From: Paenibacillus stellifer
Lineage (GTDB): Bacteria; Bacillota; Bacilli; Paenibacillales; Paenibacillaceae
DNA length: 64,000 nt
Direction of reading: 5' to 3'
NCBI RefSeq assembly: GCF_000758685.1
Contig: NZ_CP009286.1
Span: 5,251,001-5,315,000, forward strand
Shown here piece by piece: positions 1 through 8,980 of this stretch. The stretch's first letter is position 1. The number at the start of each line of letters is the position of its first letter. Both the position numbers and the translations under genes were made by a program. The notes under the pieces are model-generated. The model ran no database searches, was not told where the DNA came from, and worked only from the letters and a program-made list of their open reading frames with translations.

Positions 1-432
1 AACATTAAGTCGTCCTCCTTCCGGGTTCAGCGGATAACGGACAGGCAGTTTCTGATCTTTGATAATATACTGGCATCCCTTATGAGAATAAGGAGATAGC
101 AGAACGGGTGCCAGCAGGTTGACGTAAAGCCCTTCTTCCTGAATATTGACAACCACCATGACCCCTACATCATCAGGTGAATTCAAGGCCAGAAGTTCAA
201 TAATATCATCCGTAATCTGAAAGCTGTAGTCCACCACGGCTTCCTGAACGGGGAGCAGAAAAAAACTGACCTCTTCCTCAAGCGCATGCAGAAGAAAAAA
301 GGGGGTTCCCTCCATAGGGAGGAACGCGTACTCGCTAATATTGGAAACACCAGGGATGCCCGCCTCGAATTTATAAATCTGACTGTCATCCAGCTCCAGA
401 GTGCCGTATGTCTTGCTGTTGATCTGTCTCAT
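1..432 (-). CDS. fliW: Flagellar assembly factor FliW (3' end outside window)
   Basis: FliW is a cytoplasmic protein that binds flagellin and, in Bacilli, antagonises the translational regulator CsrA, coupling flagellin synthesis to export. The 144 visible codons begin MRQINSKTYGTLELDDSQ and contain the family pattern of a beta-rich start, a FEAGIPGV turn and a hydrophobic core around FFLLHALEEEVSFFLLPV. The ATG has an AAGGAG site about 10 nt upstream and overlaps the previous gene's stop as ATGA, suggesting translational coupling. In B. subtilis csrA follows fliW, so csrA would be expected just beyond the left edge. The C-terminus is not visible. Confidence 0.9.
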   Translation of the reverse strand, partial: MRQINSKTYGTLELDDSQIYKFEAGIPGVSNISEYAFLPMEGTPFFLLHALEEEVSFFLLPVQEAVVDYSFQITDDIIELLALNSPDDVGVMVVVNIQEEGLYVNLLAPVLLSPYSHKGCQYIIKDQKLPVRYPLNPEGGRLNV

Positions 433-824
433 CTGGGGAGAACTCCTTTCGGATCCACATGGATTTCCGGTGGATAGATGCGAAAATCAATGTACACGCC
501 TTGGCTCGGCAAGGCTTCGACAGTGACCTCCTTCTGGCCGCTCCTCATATATCGGGAATGGGCGATTGCGCCAAACACATTTTTTTCGCCGGCGGCCAGA
601 TTAGCCATACGGTCACCTTCCTGAGCCTTGATCGCAATATTCTCCAAGCCCTGGCTTCGGGCCTCCTGTTCCAGATCTTTCATGAGCGACTGCGGCCGTT
701 TCAAGTCCAGATCGTTGTACACGCTGGTCCAGTCCGTTGTGAGCTCTGCCGGTCGAAGGCGAACGGTGAGTTCAGCCGGAATATATTTTCCCCAAGCACT
801 AGAATCGATGCCTGTCGACCTCAT
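429..824 (-). CDS. yviE: YviE-like DUF6470 flagellar-locus protein, short form
   Basis: The product (131 aa) is recognised by position between flgL and fliW and by a central segment (EARSQGLENIAIKAQEGDRM, about residues 53-72) typical of DUF6470/YviE. The function is unknown. The start ATG has a GGAGG site 8 nt upstream and an in-frame stop lies just before it, so no longer form can be read. B. subtilis YviE is about 190 aa. Here the usual N-terminal repeated beta-like segments seem to be missing, and only 45 nt separate it from flgL. The stop overlaps the fliW start. It may be a natural short variant or the result of a deletion. Confidence 0.75.
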   Translation of the reverse strand: MRSTGIDSSAWGKYIPAELTVRLRPAELTTDWTSVYNDLDLKRPQSLMKDLEQEARSQGLENIAIKAQEGDRMANLAAGEKNVFGAIAHSRYMRSGQKEVTVEALPSQGVYIDFRIYPPEIHVDPKGVLPR

Positions 825-869
825 GCCGCCACCTCCATTTCATCCGGAAGGAATCAAATCAAGTCATTT

Positions 870-1757
870 TTATCTCAAAAAATCTAGTAAAGACGTCTGC
901 ATTATTCTCGCCCCGGTTGACAACGCCGACTGAAGAACGACTTCCTTCATCTTCAAATCCGTAATTACCGTTGGCACATCCACATCTGCTACATTTGCCC
1001 GCATTTCCTTCAAATTGGTCTGCTCACTCGTTATACGGTTCTCCATTAATTCGAAACGGTTCATGCGTGCTCCGATCTCCGCCCATCCAAGGGAAAAGCC
1101 GTCAGCGACAGTATCAATCTTTCCAAGGCTGGCACTGATAGCAGTCGTATCATTGGAATCCAGAGCAGTGGCCAGATCATCCAGAACCTTAAACGCATTA
1201 TCCGTTCCCGCCTTGCCGAATATATCCTCACCGGTAAGACTTACCGGCACCTTAACGGCAGGACTGACATAAAGACTGAACGTACCGGGATCCGTTGATT
1301 CTCCCGCCGCACCTGCTACGGTATATGGGGCTTGATCCGTCTTCTGTCCGTTGAATAAATATCGGCCGTTGTAGGTGCTGTTTCCGATCGTCACCAGTTG
1401 CTCTTTCAGCTGTTTGATCTCCGCAGAGATGACCTTGCGCTGCTCGGCATCATAGGTGCCGTTCGCCGCTTGCAGCGTAAGTGTACGCGCACGCTTCATA
1501 ACATCGGATGCCTGCTGCATAAGTGCGTCCATAGTCTTCAGGATCTCCGACCCGGTCTGGGCATTGTTCAGAAATTCATCGCTACGGGCAAGATCCGTGT
1601 CGTACCGCATCTGATAACCGACGCCGATCGGGTCGTCGCTGGGCTTCGTGATCTTTTGCCCGGTTGCCAATTGATTCTGCGCCTTGGTCATGCCTTCGTT
1701 AATCCTCTGCAGATTGTTGACAAGCTGCATATTCTGCATAGCCCCTGTTACACGCAT
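870..1757 (-). CDS. flgL: Flagellar hook-associated protein 3 FlgL
   Basis: FlgL is the second hook-filament junction protein, joining FlgK to the flagellin filament outside the cell. The 295-aa product has the flagellin-like N-terminus (MRVTGAMQNMQLVNNLQRIN, then GQKITKPSDDPIGVGYQMRY) and a C-terminal helix ending STGARIMQTSLLDFLR, both parts of the coiled-coil D0/D1 core. Length is normal for the family. AGGAGG lies 9 nt before the ATG. It follows flgK by 19 nt and is probably co-transcribed with flgK, flgN and flgM. Confidence 0.96.
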   Translation of the reverse strand: MRVTGAMQNMQLVNNLQRINEGMTKAQNQLATGQKITKPSDDPIGVGYQMRYDTDLARSDEFLNNAQTGSEILKTMDALMQQASDVMKRARTLTLQAANGTYDAEQRKVISAEIKQLKEQLVTIGNSTYNGRYLFNGQKTDQAPYTVAGAAGESTDPGTFSLYVSPAVKVPVSLTGEDIFGKAGTDNAFKVLDDLATALDSNDTTAISASLGKIDTVADGFSLGWAEIGARMNRFELMENRITSEQTNLKEMRANVADVDVPTVITDLKMKEVVLQSALSTGARIMQTSLLDFLR

Positions 1758-1776
1758 TATTCATATCCTCCTAATC

Positions 1777-3351
1777 TTAGCGGCCTACAGTTCCCATGCC
1801 GTTAATGATTTTGTCGAGCATCTCATCAACAGCCGTCATCACTCGGGCAGATGCGTTGTAAGCCTGTTGAAAGCGAATCATATCCGATAATTCCTCGTCC
1901 ATGGACACCCCGCTCACGGATTGGCGTCTTGTCTCCAAAGCCGAGGTCAAGTTCGTCTCATTATTGAAATTCCGCTCAACATTCTGTGCACGAAGTCCCA
2001 AATCTCCCGTAAGGGCCCGGAAGTAATCGTCTGTCGTTCCTTGAGACAAGGAGGTCAAGTTGGCAGGGAATTGGAAGACAGCATCCCGAAGGCCAACAAT
2101 CGCGCTTGCGATATCGCTGTTGCCCCGGATCGTCTTATTGACTCCGCCTACCGTCTCGTACTTGGAAGAGGAAGCAATCTTGTCCGTGTTGCTGACGATA
2201 TCGGGGTTCACCGCGAGGTTATCAATGGTGAAGTCGCCGCCATCCGATGCAACAAAGAAAGGAGTTCCGGCGGTCGCCGGATCGGACAATGAGTATCCCA
2301 GCTCGTGAAGCCCGTTGAAGCCGTTTACCATCACCGTCATCGAAGAGGTGACAGTGGAACCCGCCGGAATAGTATTTCCCGCCAGGATTGTCGTGCCGTC
2401 GGACAATGTTACGTCATTAAGCGCCGTCATATCCTTGGAGGTCATATATCCATTATCAAGCGTAACCTTGACCTGTCCGGTTACAAGCGTTTGGACCATG
2501 CCGTTCAGCTGATTGCGTATAGTATCGACTTCCTGAAGCGACTTCACATACCCATTGAGCTGTCCGCCAGTAGCAGTCTGGGCATTGGCGGCGGTCAGTT
2601 CCGTTACGTTAAGGCCATCAACAACATTCACACCGGCGGAAGTAATGCTGACCATGCCATCCGCGCTCTCCGTTACCGAAACATCCACAATAGTGGACAG
2701 CTTGTCAATCAGCAAATCTCTTTGGTCGCGATAGTCGTTGGCGTTGTCGCCCAAGCTCTCATTTCTGCGGATAATGTCGTTCAGTTTGGCAATGTTATTG
2801 ATCAAATCATTGGCTTCGGTCACTTTCTTCCCGATATTGGCATTTGTGTCAGTTGTAACATTATTGAGAGACTCGCCAATATGCTTGAGGGTGTCCGAAA
2901 GATTCTGCGCCGCTCCCACAACGGATACACGTGCACTCAGAAGCGAAGGGTCGCGGTTAAGCGTCTCCCATGAATTCCAGAAATCGTCCATCACGCTGCT
3001 GAGTCCGGTATCCGAGGGTTCGTTGACGATGTTCTGAATTGAGGTCATCGTCGTATTCAATACGTCGTAAGAACCGAGCGCCTGATTCTCCCGGCGATAC
3101 TGAAGATCCAGATAGCTGTCTCTAACTCTTGTAATGCTGTCATACTCAACGCCCGTCCCCAATTGGCCTGCAGCCTGACTCTTGGTCATGCCCATTTGCC
3201 AAATCGGACTTGCAGCCGAGATATTGACTCTTTGCCTTGTGTATCCTTCCGTATTGGCATTTGCAATATTATGACCCATCGTCTGCATGCTTACGGTGTT
3301 CACCAACAATGCTCTTTTACTGGTTTCGAGACCATGGAATGTAGATGTCAT
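1777..3351 (-). CDS. flgK: Flagellar hook-associated protein 1 FlgK
   Basis: FlgK caps the hook and connects it to FlgL. The 524-aa protein has the rod/hook N-terminal motif NIANANTEGYTRQRVNI (about residues 29-45) and the C-terminal motif MIRFQQAYNASARVMTAVDE, which pair as coiled coils in the assembled junction. The middle region is variable, as usual. The ATG is preceded by AAGGAG about 10 nt upstream. It lies directly upstream of flgL in the same operon. Confidence 0.96.
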   Translation of the reverse strand: MTSTFHGLETSKRALLVNTVSMQTMGHNIANANTEGYTRQRVNISAASPIWQMGMTKSQAAGQLGTGVEYDSITRVRDSYLDLQYRRENQALGSYDVLNTTMTSIQNIVNEPSDTGLSSVMDDFWNSWETLNRDPSLLSARVSVVGAAQNLSDTLKHIGESLNNVTTDTNANIGKKVTEANDLINNIAKLNDIIRRNESLGDNANDYRDQRDLLIDKLSTIVDVSVTESADGMVSITSAGVNVVDGLNVTELTAANAQTATGGQLNGYVKSLQEVDTIRNQLNGMVQTLVTGQVKVTLDNGYMTSKDMTALNDVTLSDGTTILAGNTIPAGSTVTSSMTVMVNGFNGLHELGYSLSDPATAGTPFFVASDGGDFTIDNLAVNPDIVSNTDKIASSSKYETVGGVNKTIRGNSDIASAIVGLRDAVFQFPANLTSLSQGTTDDYFRALTGDLGLRAQNVERNFNNETNLTSALETRRQSVSGVSMDEELSDMIRFQQAYNASARVMTAVDEMLDKIINGMGTVGR

Positions 3352-3392
3352 GAGAATGCAACTCCTTCATTGTTCGAGCTCTATCTATAACA

Positions 3393-3893
3393 TTAAGCGC
3401 GGGTATCAAAAACACCGTTGCGTTTGGCAGTTCGGGCTGTATTAATCTGATCCGGCCGTGAATAGGTCGAATCATCTTCTTCGATATAGAGGTTAAGGGA
3501 AAAATCAATGAAGCTTAAGGATTGAGCAACCAGCGTCTGGTTCAACTCATTCAGGCGCTTCAGCTTCCCTAAGTTCTCGACAAGCTTCTTCTGCACATCC
3601 AAGAGAGAAGCTTTCTCTTCTGGGTCAAAGACAAGCCGGGATATTTCCGAGATCGTAAGGCTTAGACGGGATTTAATCCCCTTTTCTCTCATGAATTCAT
3701 GCGCCATCTCCTGCTGAACCTTTTCCTGGTTCCTGATGCTCTTGATCAAAGAGGATTCCCCGGTTGTCGTACGCAGCAATTCATCAAAGTTCCCTTTAAT
3801 AAGGGCCTCTTTCTTTTGTTCGGCTAGCTGGAGCAGTTTCTCATTGAGTTCATTTAATAATTCCAGCGATTCAACCAGTTTTCGAAGGGACAT
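3393..3893 (-). CDS. flgN: Flagellar export chaperone FlgN
   Basis: This 166-aa, highly charged, mostly helical protein lies between flgM and flgK, the normal place for FlgN, the cytosolic chaperone that carries FlgK and FlgL to the export apparatus. The N-terminal helix (LVESLELLNELNEKLLQLAE) and a central QEKVQQEMAHEFM segment fit the FlgN antiparallel bundle. A GGGGAG site stands 8 nt before the ATG. Identification rests mainly on size, helical pattern and context. Confidence 0.88.
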   Translation of the reverse strand: MSLRKLVESLELLNELNEKLLQLAEQKKEALIKGNFDELLRTTTGESSLIKSIRNQEKVQQEMAHEFMREKGIKSRLSLTISEISRLVFDPEEKASLLDVQKKLVENLGKLKRLNELNQTLVAQSLSFIDFSLNLYIEEDDSTYSRPDQINTARTAKRNGVFDTRA

Positions 3894-3906
3894 CGTTTAT
3901 ACTCCC

Positions 3907-4188
3907 CTAGTCTTGTTGGATGTTCTTGAAGTAAGGAAGCAGTTTATCGGCCAGGTCCCGGGCATCTACATTATATGTTCCGGAAGAAACAAGTTTTTTC
4001 AGTTCCTCAATCTTTTTCGTCTTTTCAACATCTCCCGACTGCTGTGCACGCAGCATCTCAAGGGCTTCTGCAGAAATGGAGACCTCATCTTTCTTCTGCG
4101 ACTTCTTAACGCTGTTAGCGGCGTTCGTCTCGACTGTCTTCTGATAAGGATTTATACCGTTGACTCTGTTGGTATCGTTAATTTTCAT
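3907..4188 (-). CDS. flgM: Anti-sigma-D factor FlgM
   Basis: FlgM (93 aa) binds the flagellar sigma factor until it is exported through the finished hook. The N-terminus MKINDTNRVNGINPYQK and the C-terminal helices (VSISAEALEMLRAQQ and RDLADKLLPYFKN) match the family. An upstream in-frame GTG at 4203 is rejected because it touches the Shine-Dalgarno sequence; the ATG at 4188 has AAAGGTGG about 11 nt upstream and gives the standard N-terminus. It precedes flgN by 13 nt. Confidence 0.93.
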   Translation of the reverse strand: MKINDTNRVNGINPYQKTVETNAANSVKKSQKKDEVSISAEALEMLRAQQSGDVEKTKKIEELKKLVSSGTYNVDARDLADKLLPYFKNIQQD

Positions 4189-4311
4189 CGTTATCCATTC
4201 CACCTTTCAATCAAATAATAAAAAAACCGATAACCTCTTTAATAAGTTTATCGGGTAGGGTCGGGGCAATATTAATAGCTGTGCCATTAATTTTGTCTAT
4301 TATGAACGTGT

Positions 4312-4719
4312 TTATGAATGATGACGGTCTTCTACTGTGAAATAAGTCGTCCCCTTCTTCTTGGGGGTAGTGGGAGCTTCTTCCTTCTTTGGAGCCTCTG
4401 TAAATCCTTTTCTCAGCCGGGTCCGGCAGTCGTCGCACATATGGCTTTCCCGGATCAGCCGGCCGCACACCTCACAAGGGTACATCATATTTGGAGCGTT
4501 GGCGATGGAAATCCGGCCCTCTTTGATAAAGCGGGTAATTTCCTTGATGGATACTTCCGTAGCATCGGACAGCTCCTGGATATCCGTATTTTTATGTTCA
4601 CGAATGTATTTGACACAAGCTTCGTATTGTTGTTCAAGTTCTTTGATACAAGGCTGGCACAACTCCATAACATTTTTGACATATAGCCGGCCGCACCGAG
4701 GACAATTATCAAGGTTCAT
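4312..4719 (-). CDS. yvyF: YvyF-type flagellar operon zinc-ribbon protein
   Basis: This 135-aa protein has two Cys4 zinc-binding knots, CPRCG...CQPC near the N-terminus and CEVCG...CDDC near residues 82-98, flanking a helix-turn-helix-like helical segment (IQELSDATEVSIKEITRFIK). It matches the family described as flagellar operon protein TIGR03826/YvyF, which sits between comFC and flgM in B. subtilis. The molecular role is not established. A Lys/Pro-rich tail follows the second knot. The 123 nt to flgM hold no further gene. Confidence 0.88.
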   Translation of the reverse strand: MNLDNCPRCGRLYVKNVMELCQPCIKELEQQYEACVKYIREHKNTDIQELSDATEVSIKEITRFIKEGRISIANAPNMMYPCEVCGRLIRESHMCDDCRTRLRKGFTEAPKKEEAPTTPKKKGTTYFTVEDRHHS

Positions 4720-4877
4720 AATTCCAGCCGCCCCTTTCTTAATATCTGTGCTTACAAAACATACCTCATCTTCCTAGATTACATGATTGGATTGGAATAG
4801 TCCATATGTCTATGTCTCCACTCTTATGTATATTTTGGCTGGCCTTTTCCAACTGATGTGACAGTGATGCAAACTCT

Positions 4878-5672
4878 TCATGAGCGTGCCCAGGTTAAGC
4901 TGCAGATCTCAATATGGCCGTCGTACGCCTCGGCCGTTCGCTGGATCACTTCAGCACATGAGTGTATAGTACTGCCCGTTGTATAAATATCATCGATAAT
5001 GACAATACGGGACACTTCCCGTTCACGCAGCTGATGAGCAAAAGCCTCCCCCTTCTTGTTATTGAAGATAAAAGCCTCCTTCATCGCCTTGATTCTTTCG
5101 GCCCTTCCTTTAAAACTCTGCTTGCCGGTATGACGGGTCCGGCCCAGCAGTTCCATTACAGGGATTTTGCGCCGCAACGATAAAACTTCCGCTAATCTGC
5201 CCGCCTGGTTGAAGCCGCGCTCCAAGAGCCTAGCTTCGCTTACGGGTACGGGTATGAGCAAATCCGCCTTCCACTTCGTGCCCCTTCTGGATTCCAGTTC
5301 CGACTTCAGCATCTCATATGCATGGTCCAGCATCGCTCCCAGTAGCTCGCCATATCTTTCATCGCCGCGGTATTTGAACTCACCAATCCAGCTCCTCATT
5401 TCACTGCTGTAAGCCACCGCGCTTCTATTTAGCAATAACGCTGAAGCGTCATAGCCCCTGGCGCAGTCGGGACAACCCACCGGCCGGCCGCATTTGCGGC
5501 AGCGGGGCTTTATAATCCAGGGAACCGACTGTTCACAGACGCTGCATATGCCGGGAAGTCGGACGGAAAGGCGCCGTTCTCTGCCGCAGACCAGACAGGC
5601 TCTTCCGGAAGGCGATAACAGGCGATGAAAGAAGCCAAATCCCTTTGGCAAGCGATTATCCAATGACATCAC
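4878..5672 (-). CDS. comFC: ComFC-type phosphoribosyltransferase-fold competence protein
   Basis: ComFC/ComF proteins are needed for DNA uptake and act with the ComFA helicase at the inner membrane during transformation. The 264-aa protein has an N-terminal zinc domain (CLVCG, CSVC, CRKCG, CPDC within residues 22-71) and a C-terminal PRPP-loop motif IVIIDDIYTTGST, as in phosphoribosyltransferases. The gene starts with GTG immediately after the comFA TGA, and an ATG follows as the second codon. AAGGAGGAG lies 6-9 nt upstream, inside the end of comFA, so the two genes are translationally coupled. Confidence 0.95.
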   Translation of the reverse strand: MMSLDNRLPKGFGFFHRLLSPSGRACLVCGRERRLSVRLPGICSVCEQSVPWIIKPRCRKCGRPVGCPDCARGYDASALLLNRSAVAYSSEMRSWIGEFKYRGDERYGELLGAMLDHAYEMLKSELESRRGTKWKADLLIPVPVSEARLLERGFNQAGRLAEVLSLRRKIPVMELLGRTRHTGKQSFKGRAERIKAMKEAFIFNNKKGEAFAHQLREREVSRIVIIDDIYTTGSTIHSCAEVIQRTAEAYDGHIEICSLTWARS

Positions 5673-7634
5673 TCAAATCTCCTCCTTGCGCAGATAACCC
5701 TTGCGGCGGGCGATCGTGTTCATCGTCCGGATCTGGGCCCGGGCGCTTCGCTGAGCCCGGTTCCAGACCGGCGAGGCGAAGACGACGCGGCCATGCGGGT
5801 CCTCTAGAGAGCGACCTGCGCGGCCGGCCATCTGAACCAGCGAGGCTTCATCGAACAGCCGATTATCGGCGTCCAGTACGAACACATCGCTGCGGGGCAC
5901 CGTCACGCCCCGCTCCAGGATCGTGGTTGTCACAAGCAGCGCAAATCCACGGCTGCGAAAAGCCGCGACCTTGCCCGCCCGTTCCGGGTCCTGCGACGAT
6001 GTCCCCTCCATAAGGATACCCGGCAGTGACCTTCGGAGCAGCCGCAGCAGCCCCTCGATCTGCGCAATTCGGGTGATGAATACAAACACCTGGGCTTCCC
6101 GCTCGAGCGATACCCGTAGTGATCTGACAAGCGCAGCCGGCAGCCTTCCACGTTTCAGGCAATCGGCAACTGATGGCATGCCAAGCCTTGCGGGCACGGG
6201 AAGCGGATGCCCGTGAAATCTTGCCGGCACTCTGGCATGGGCCAGCCGCCCCCGCCTAATTTCGCTCCGCAGCGCGGCGGGCGGCGTAGCCGACAAATAC
6301 ACAAAGGCACCGCCGGGCTTGCAGGCCTCTTCAGCGGTGAAGGCAAGCATAGGGTCTCCGTGATAGGGAAAGGCATCGATCTCATCAATTATGACCAGAT
6401 CGAATCCCCGATGAAAGCGGAGCAGCTGATGGGTGGTCGCCAGCGTAATCGCGCCAGGCGTCCACCGGTCCGGGCTGCCGCCGTACAGTACGCTGATGCT
6501 TGCCGCCGGAAAGGCGCGGGCCAGCCTGGGAGCCAGCTCCAGCACGACATCGCGCCTGGGTGTGGCAATCAGCGTTCGTCCTCCGGCGGCGAGCACGGCT
6601 TCAAGGAGCGGGAACATCATTTCCGTCTTTCCCGCTCCCGTGACCGCCCAGAGCAGAAATCCGCCTGGGCGCCTGCCCGCGGAGCCGTCCCGCGGCTCCG
6701 CCAGGAACCTGAGCGCGGCTCCGGCAGCCTCGACCTGCGCCGCGCTCAGCCCCCACCGGCGCGCCAGCCCGCCGGTGCCCGGATCGGCCGTGCATGGCAC
6801 GGCCGGAAGATGCGCGCTGCGCAGCAGCAGCGCGCAGGACCGGCTGCGCCCCAGCGCGAGGCAGGCCTCGCAGTAGGCGCAGCCGGCAAGGCCGCACGCG
6901 GCGCAAGCCGTGCGGCCCGTGGCTTCGCTGCCGCAGCGCCGGCAGCGCGGGAGCGCGGCTGCGGCGGGCTGGCGCCGCAGCGTGTTCCAGGCGCGGGCCA
7001 GCGGCCCCCGCGCCATGCGGTGGCCTCCGGCGCGCTCAGCCGGCGCCGGGCCCACCGCCGCCTCGAGCAGGAGGCGGCCCTCCAGATGCGCCAACTGAGC
7101 GGCACTTCGCCAGTGGCCCAGCATTTCAGGGCAGCGCTCGGCCAGCAGCGACTCCACTTCGGCTTCCAGGAGGGAACGGCCGGTTAAGGCGTCTGCCAGC
7201 GTATCGGCATGCTCCCGCAGCCTCGTTACTGGAGGAAGCTCATCAGAATGAACCCTTCTGCCAAGCTCCGTCTCGGCACTGCCAAGGATACCCACTCCTA
7301 GCAGTCTCTTGTCCCGATCTTGTCTCTTGCTCCGATCCCCCCTCGTTTTCCATTCTTCCCTCATCTCCCGTTCCAGCCGTTTCGCGGCATAACGCCTCCA
7401 TTCCGGCTCTCTCCACCCCGCCATTTCCGGAGCTTCGCAAAAGCTGTCCCGAAGCAGCGCCGCCCATCCGAGCGGAATTTCCGCCGAGAGCAGGACCCAT
7501 TGCTCCGGAACTGGAGGAAGCCCTCCCTCCCCGCCAGCTTGTCCGGTCCACCACAACCGGTCTATTCGCAGATCAAGGGAGACCGTTATACTCCATTTGT
7601 GATTGTGCTGTACCGCATATACCGCAACTTTCAT
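5673..7634 (-). CDS. comFA: ComFA-type DNA translocase/helicase, N-terminally extended
   Basis: ComFA is the membrane-associated ATPase thought to pull single-stranded DNA in during transformation. Residues 231-258 form a cysteine-rich zinc domain (CRRCG, CAACG, CAYCEAC). Walker A is VTGAGKT near 331-337, DEID near 417-420, SATPP near 448, and a C-terminal helicase motif QMAGRAGRS completes the DEAD-like core. At 653 aa it is about 190 residues longer than B. subtilis ComFA. The excess is a Trp/Arg/Glu/Ala-rich N-terminal region of about 220 residues with no motif I recognise. AGGAGG is 6 nt before the ATG. The gene is very GC-rich. Confidence 0.93.
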   Translation of the reverse strand: MKVAVYAVQHNHKWSITVSLDLRIDRLWWTGQAGGEGGLPPVPEQWVLLSAEIPLGWAALLRDSFCEAPEMAGWREPEWRRYAAKRLEREMREEWKTRGDRSKRQDRDKRLLGVGILGSAETELGRRVHSDELPPVTRLREHADTLADALTGRSLLEAEVESLLAERCPEMLGHWRSAAQLAHLEGRLLLEAAVGPAPAERAGGHRMARGPLARAWNTLRRQPAAAALPRCRRCGSEATGRTACAACGLAGCAYCEACLALGRSRSCALLLRSAHLPAVPCTADPGTGGLARRWGLSAAQVEAAGAALRFLAEPRDGSAGRRPGGFLLWAVTGAGKTEMMFPLLEAVLAAGGRTLIATPRRDVVLELAPRLARAFPAASISVLYGGSPDRWTPGAITLATTHQLLRFHRGFDLVIIDEIDAFPYHGDPMLAFTAEEACKPGGAFVYLSATPPAALRSEIRRGRLAHARVPARFHGHPLPVPARLGMPSVADCLKRGRLPAALVRSLRVSLEREAQVFVFITRIAQIEGLLRLLRRSLPGILMEGTSSQDPERAGKVAAFRSRGFALLVTTTILERGVTVPRSDVFVLDADNRLFDEASLVQMAGRAGRSLEDPHGRVVFASPVWNRAQRSARAQIRTMNTIARRKGYLRKEEI

Positions 7635-7662
7635 CGTTTTCCTCCTGATTTCCTTTCTAGAT

Positions 7663-7701
7663 CAAAAAAAGCACACTCTCCCGCTCTGGGAAAGTGTGCT
7701 T
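7663..7701 (-). terminator. Intrinsic terminator after the glycosyltransferase-like gene
   Basis: On the minus strand a 14-bp stem (arms 7688-7701 and 7669-7682, one imperfect pair) with a small loop is followed by a run of seven T. It separates the 7744-8175 gene from comFA. Confidence 0.85.
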
Positions 7702-7743
7702 CACTTTGACCGTACTTTGCTTCCATTATAATTCATGAGTAGA

Positions 7744-8175
7744 TCATAAGCTTCCCGGTCTCCGTGAATACGAGAATGGATGAACCGGATCTTCATGCCG
7801 CAGGTCAATTACAGTTCGAGCCGCCGCCTCACCGGCAGACGCGAGCTCAAGCGGATTCTCCGCTTCCTTCCGCATCTGCAGATCCAAAGAACATCCGCTG
7901 CTCTGCAAGCCCGAGACAATCCGCAGAGTTCCATCACTAGAGCCTTCATCCAGAAGAAAGGTTACGCGCAAGCGCTTGCCGGTTAGGAAGGACTGCAGCG
8001 TCATCGCCCGGATCACGCCTTCAATAACGGATTCATGATTGCGGGCGATCAGGATGTAGTGCATCCATTTCCCCGCTTTCTCGGGCGTTCCCCGCTCTTT
8101 CAGAAGCTTGAGCGAATGAACCATTACAACCGCGGATGCATATACGGCTCCAATCCAGATTAACTGGGTTATCAT
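7744..8175 (-). CDS. Short membrane-anchored protein resembling a GT2 glycosyltransferase N-terminus
   Basis: The 143-aa product begins with one hydrophobic segment (LIWIGAVYASAVVMVHSL) and then has a Rossmann-like stretch: HYILIARNHESVIEGVIRAM followed by RVTFLLDEGSSDGT. The latter resembles the nucleotide-sugar-binding start of family 2 glycosyltransferases (usually DDGSTDGT). The downstream acceptor and catalytic half is absent, so it cannot be a complete GT2 enzyme. GGAGGTG lies 7 nt before the ATG and a terminator follows, so it appears to be expressed. It could be a decayed glycosyltransferase or a small family with its own role. Function unknown. Confidence 0.7.
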   Translation of the reverse strand: MITQLIWIGAVYASAVVMVHSLKLLKERGTPEKAGKWMHYILIARNHESVIEGVIRAMTLQSFLTGKRLRVTFLLDEGSSDGTLRIVSGLQSSGCSLDLQMRKEAENPLELASAGEAAARTVIDLRHEDPVHPFSYSRRPGSL

Positions 8176-8253
8176 GGAGATGCACCTCCCTTTGATACCA
8201 CCATGATATGCCGGCGGATCGCGAGAGGTGCTTCCCAGGTTGTCTTCGCCCTG

Positions 8254-8976
8254 TTACAGGGTTACCCAACCGTACTTGATGGAGTTGATTACCGCTTGCG
8301 TGCGGTCGTCGACCTCCATTTTTTGCAGAATACTGCTGACATGGTTCTTAACCGTCTTCTCGCTGATGAACAGGTATTCCCCAATCATCTTGTTGCTCTT
8401 TCCCTCGGCCATCAGCCGCAGCACTTCCGCTTCCCGGCGGGTCAGCGGATTGTTGTCGCCCGCTACAAATTTGACGCCCGCTTCCTTCACGGAAGTTTCG
8501 GCGATTGCTCCAGCTTCGTTCAGGTAAGTCATGCGCCGCAGTTGGTTGATCAGCTTGCCTGTCACCTTAGGATGTATAAAAGCATGCCCCTCACAGACGG
8601 AACGGATAGCGTTGATCAGCGACTCCGCTTCCATATCCTTAAGCAGATAGCCGTTAGCACCCTTGCGGAGCGTTTCAAATACATAGCTTTCGTCATCGTG
8701 GATAGACAGGATGATGACTTTGACTTCGGGGAACATTTCCCGCAGCTTCTCCGTAGCCTCCACGCCGTTCTCAATCGGCATATTGATATCCATCAGCACG
8801 ATATCCGGCTTGTTCTGGTTGCAGAATTCCAGCACCTGGATGCCGTCGCCGCATTCGCCGATAACCTCAATATCGTCCTCCATATTCAATATCCGTTTGA
8901 GACCTTCCCTGAACAGTTGATGATCATCTGCCAACAGCACTTTAATAGGCGTTTTGCCGGAAATTTGGTTCTCCAT
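8254..8976 (-). CDS. degU: Two-component response regulator DegU
   Basis: DegU controls motility, exoenzymes, biofilm formation and competence in Bacilli. The receiver domain starts [20 protein letters not shown] and contains the phospho-acceptor Asp in [11 protein letters not shown] NarL/LuxR-type helix-turn-helix occupies the C-terminus ([25 protein letters not shown] split across two helices). At 240 aa it is close to B. subtilis DegU (229). The reading frame is open further upstream, but the ATG at 8976 has GGAAGGAG and gives the normal N-terminus. It begins 4 nt after degS ends. Confidence 0.96.
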   Translation of the reverse strand: MENQISGKTPIKVLLADDHQLFREGLKRILNMEDDIEVIGECGDGIQVLEFCNQNKPDIVLMDINMPIENGVEATEKLREMFPEVKVIILSIHDDESYVFETLRKGANGYLLKDMEAESLINAIRSVCEGHAFIHPKVTGKLINQLRRMTYLNEAGAIAETSVKEAGVKFVAGDNNPLTRREAEVLRLMAEGKSNKMIGEYLFISEKTVKNHVSSILQKMEVDDRTQAVINSIKYGWVTL

Positions 8977-8980
8977 TTGA

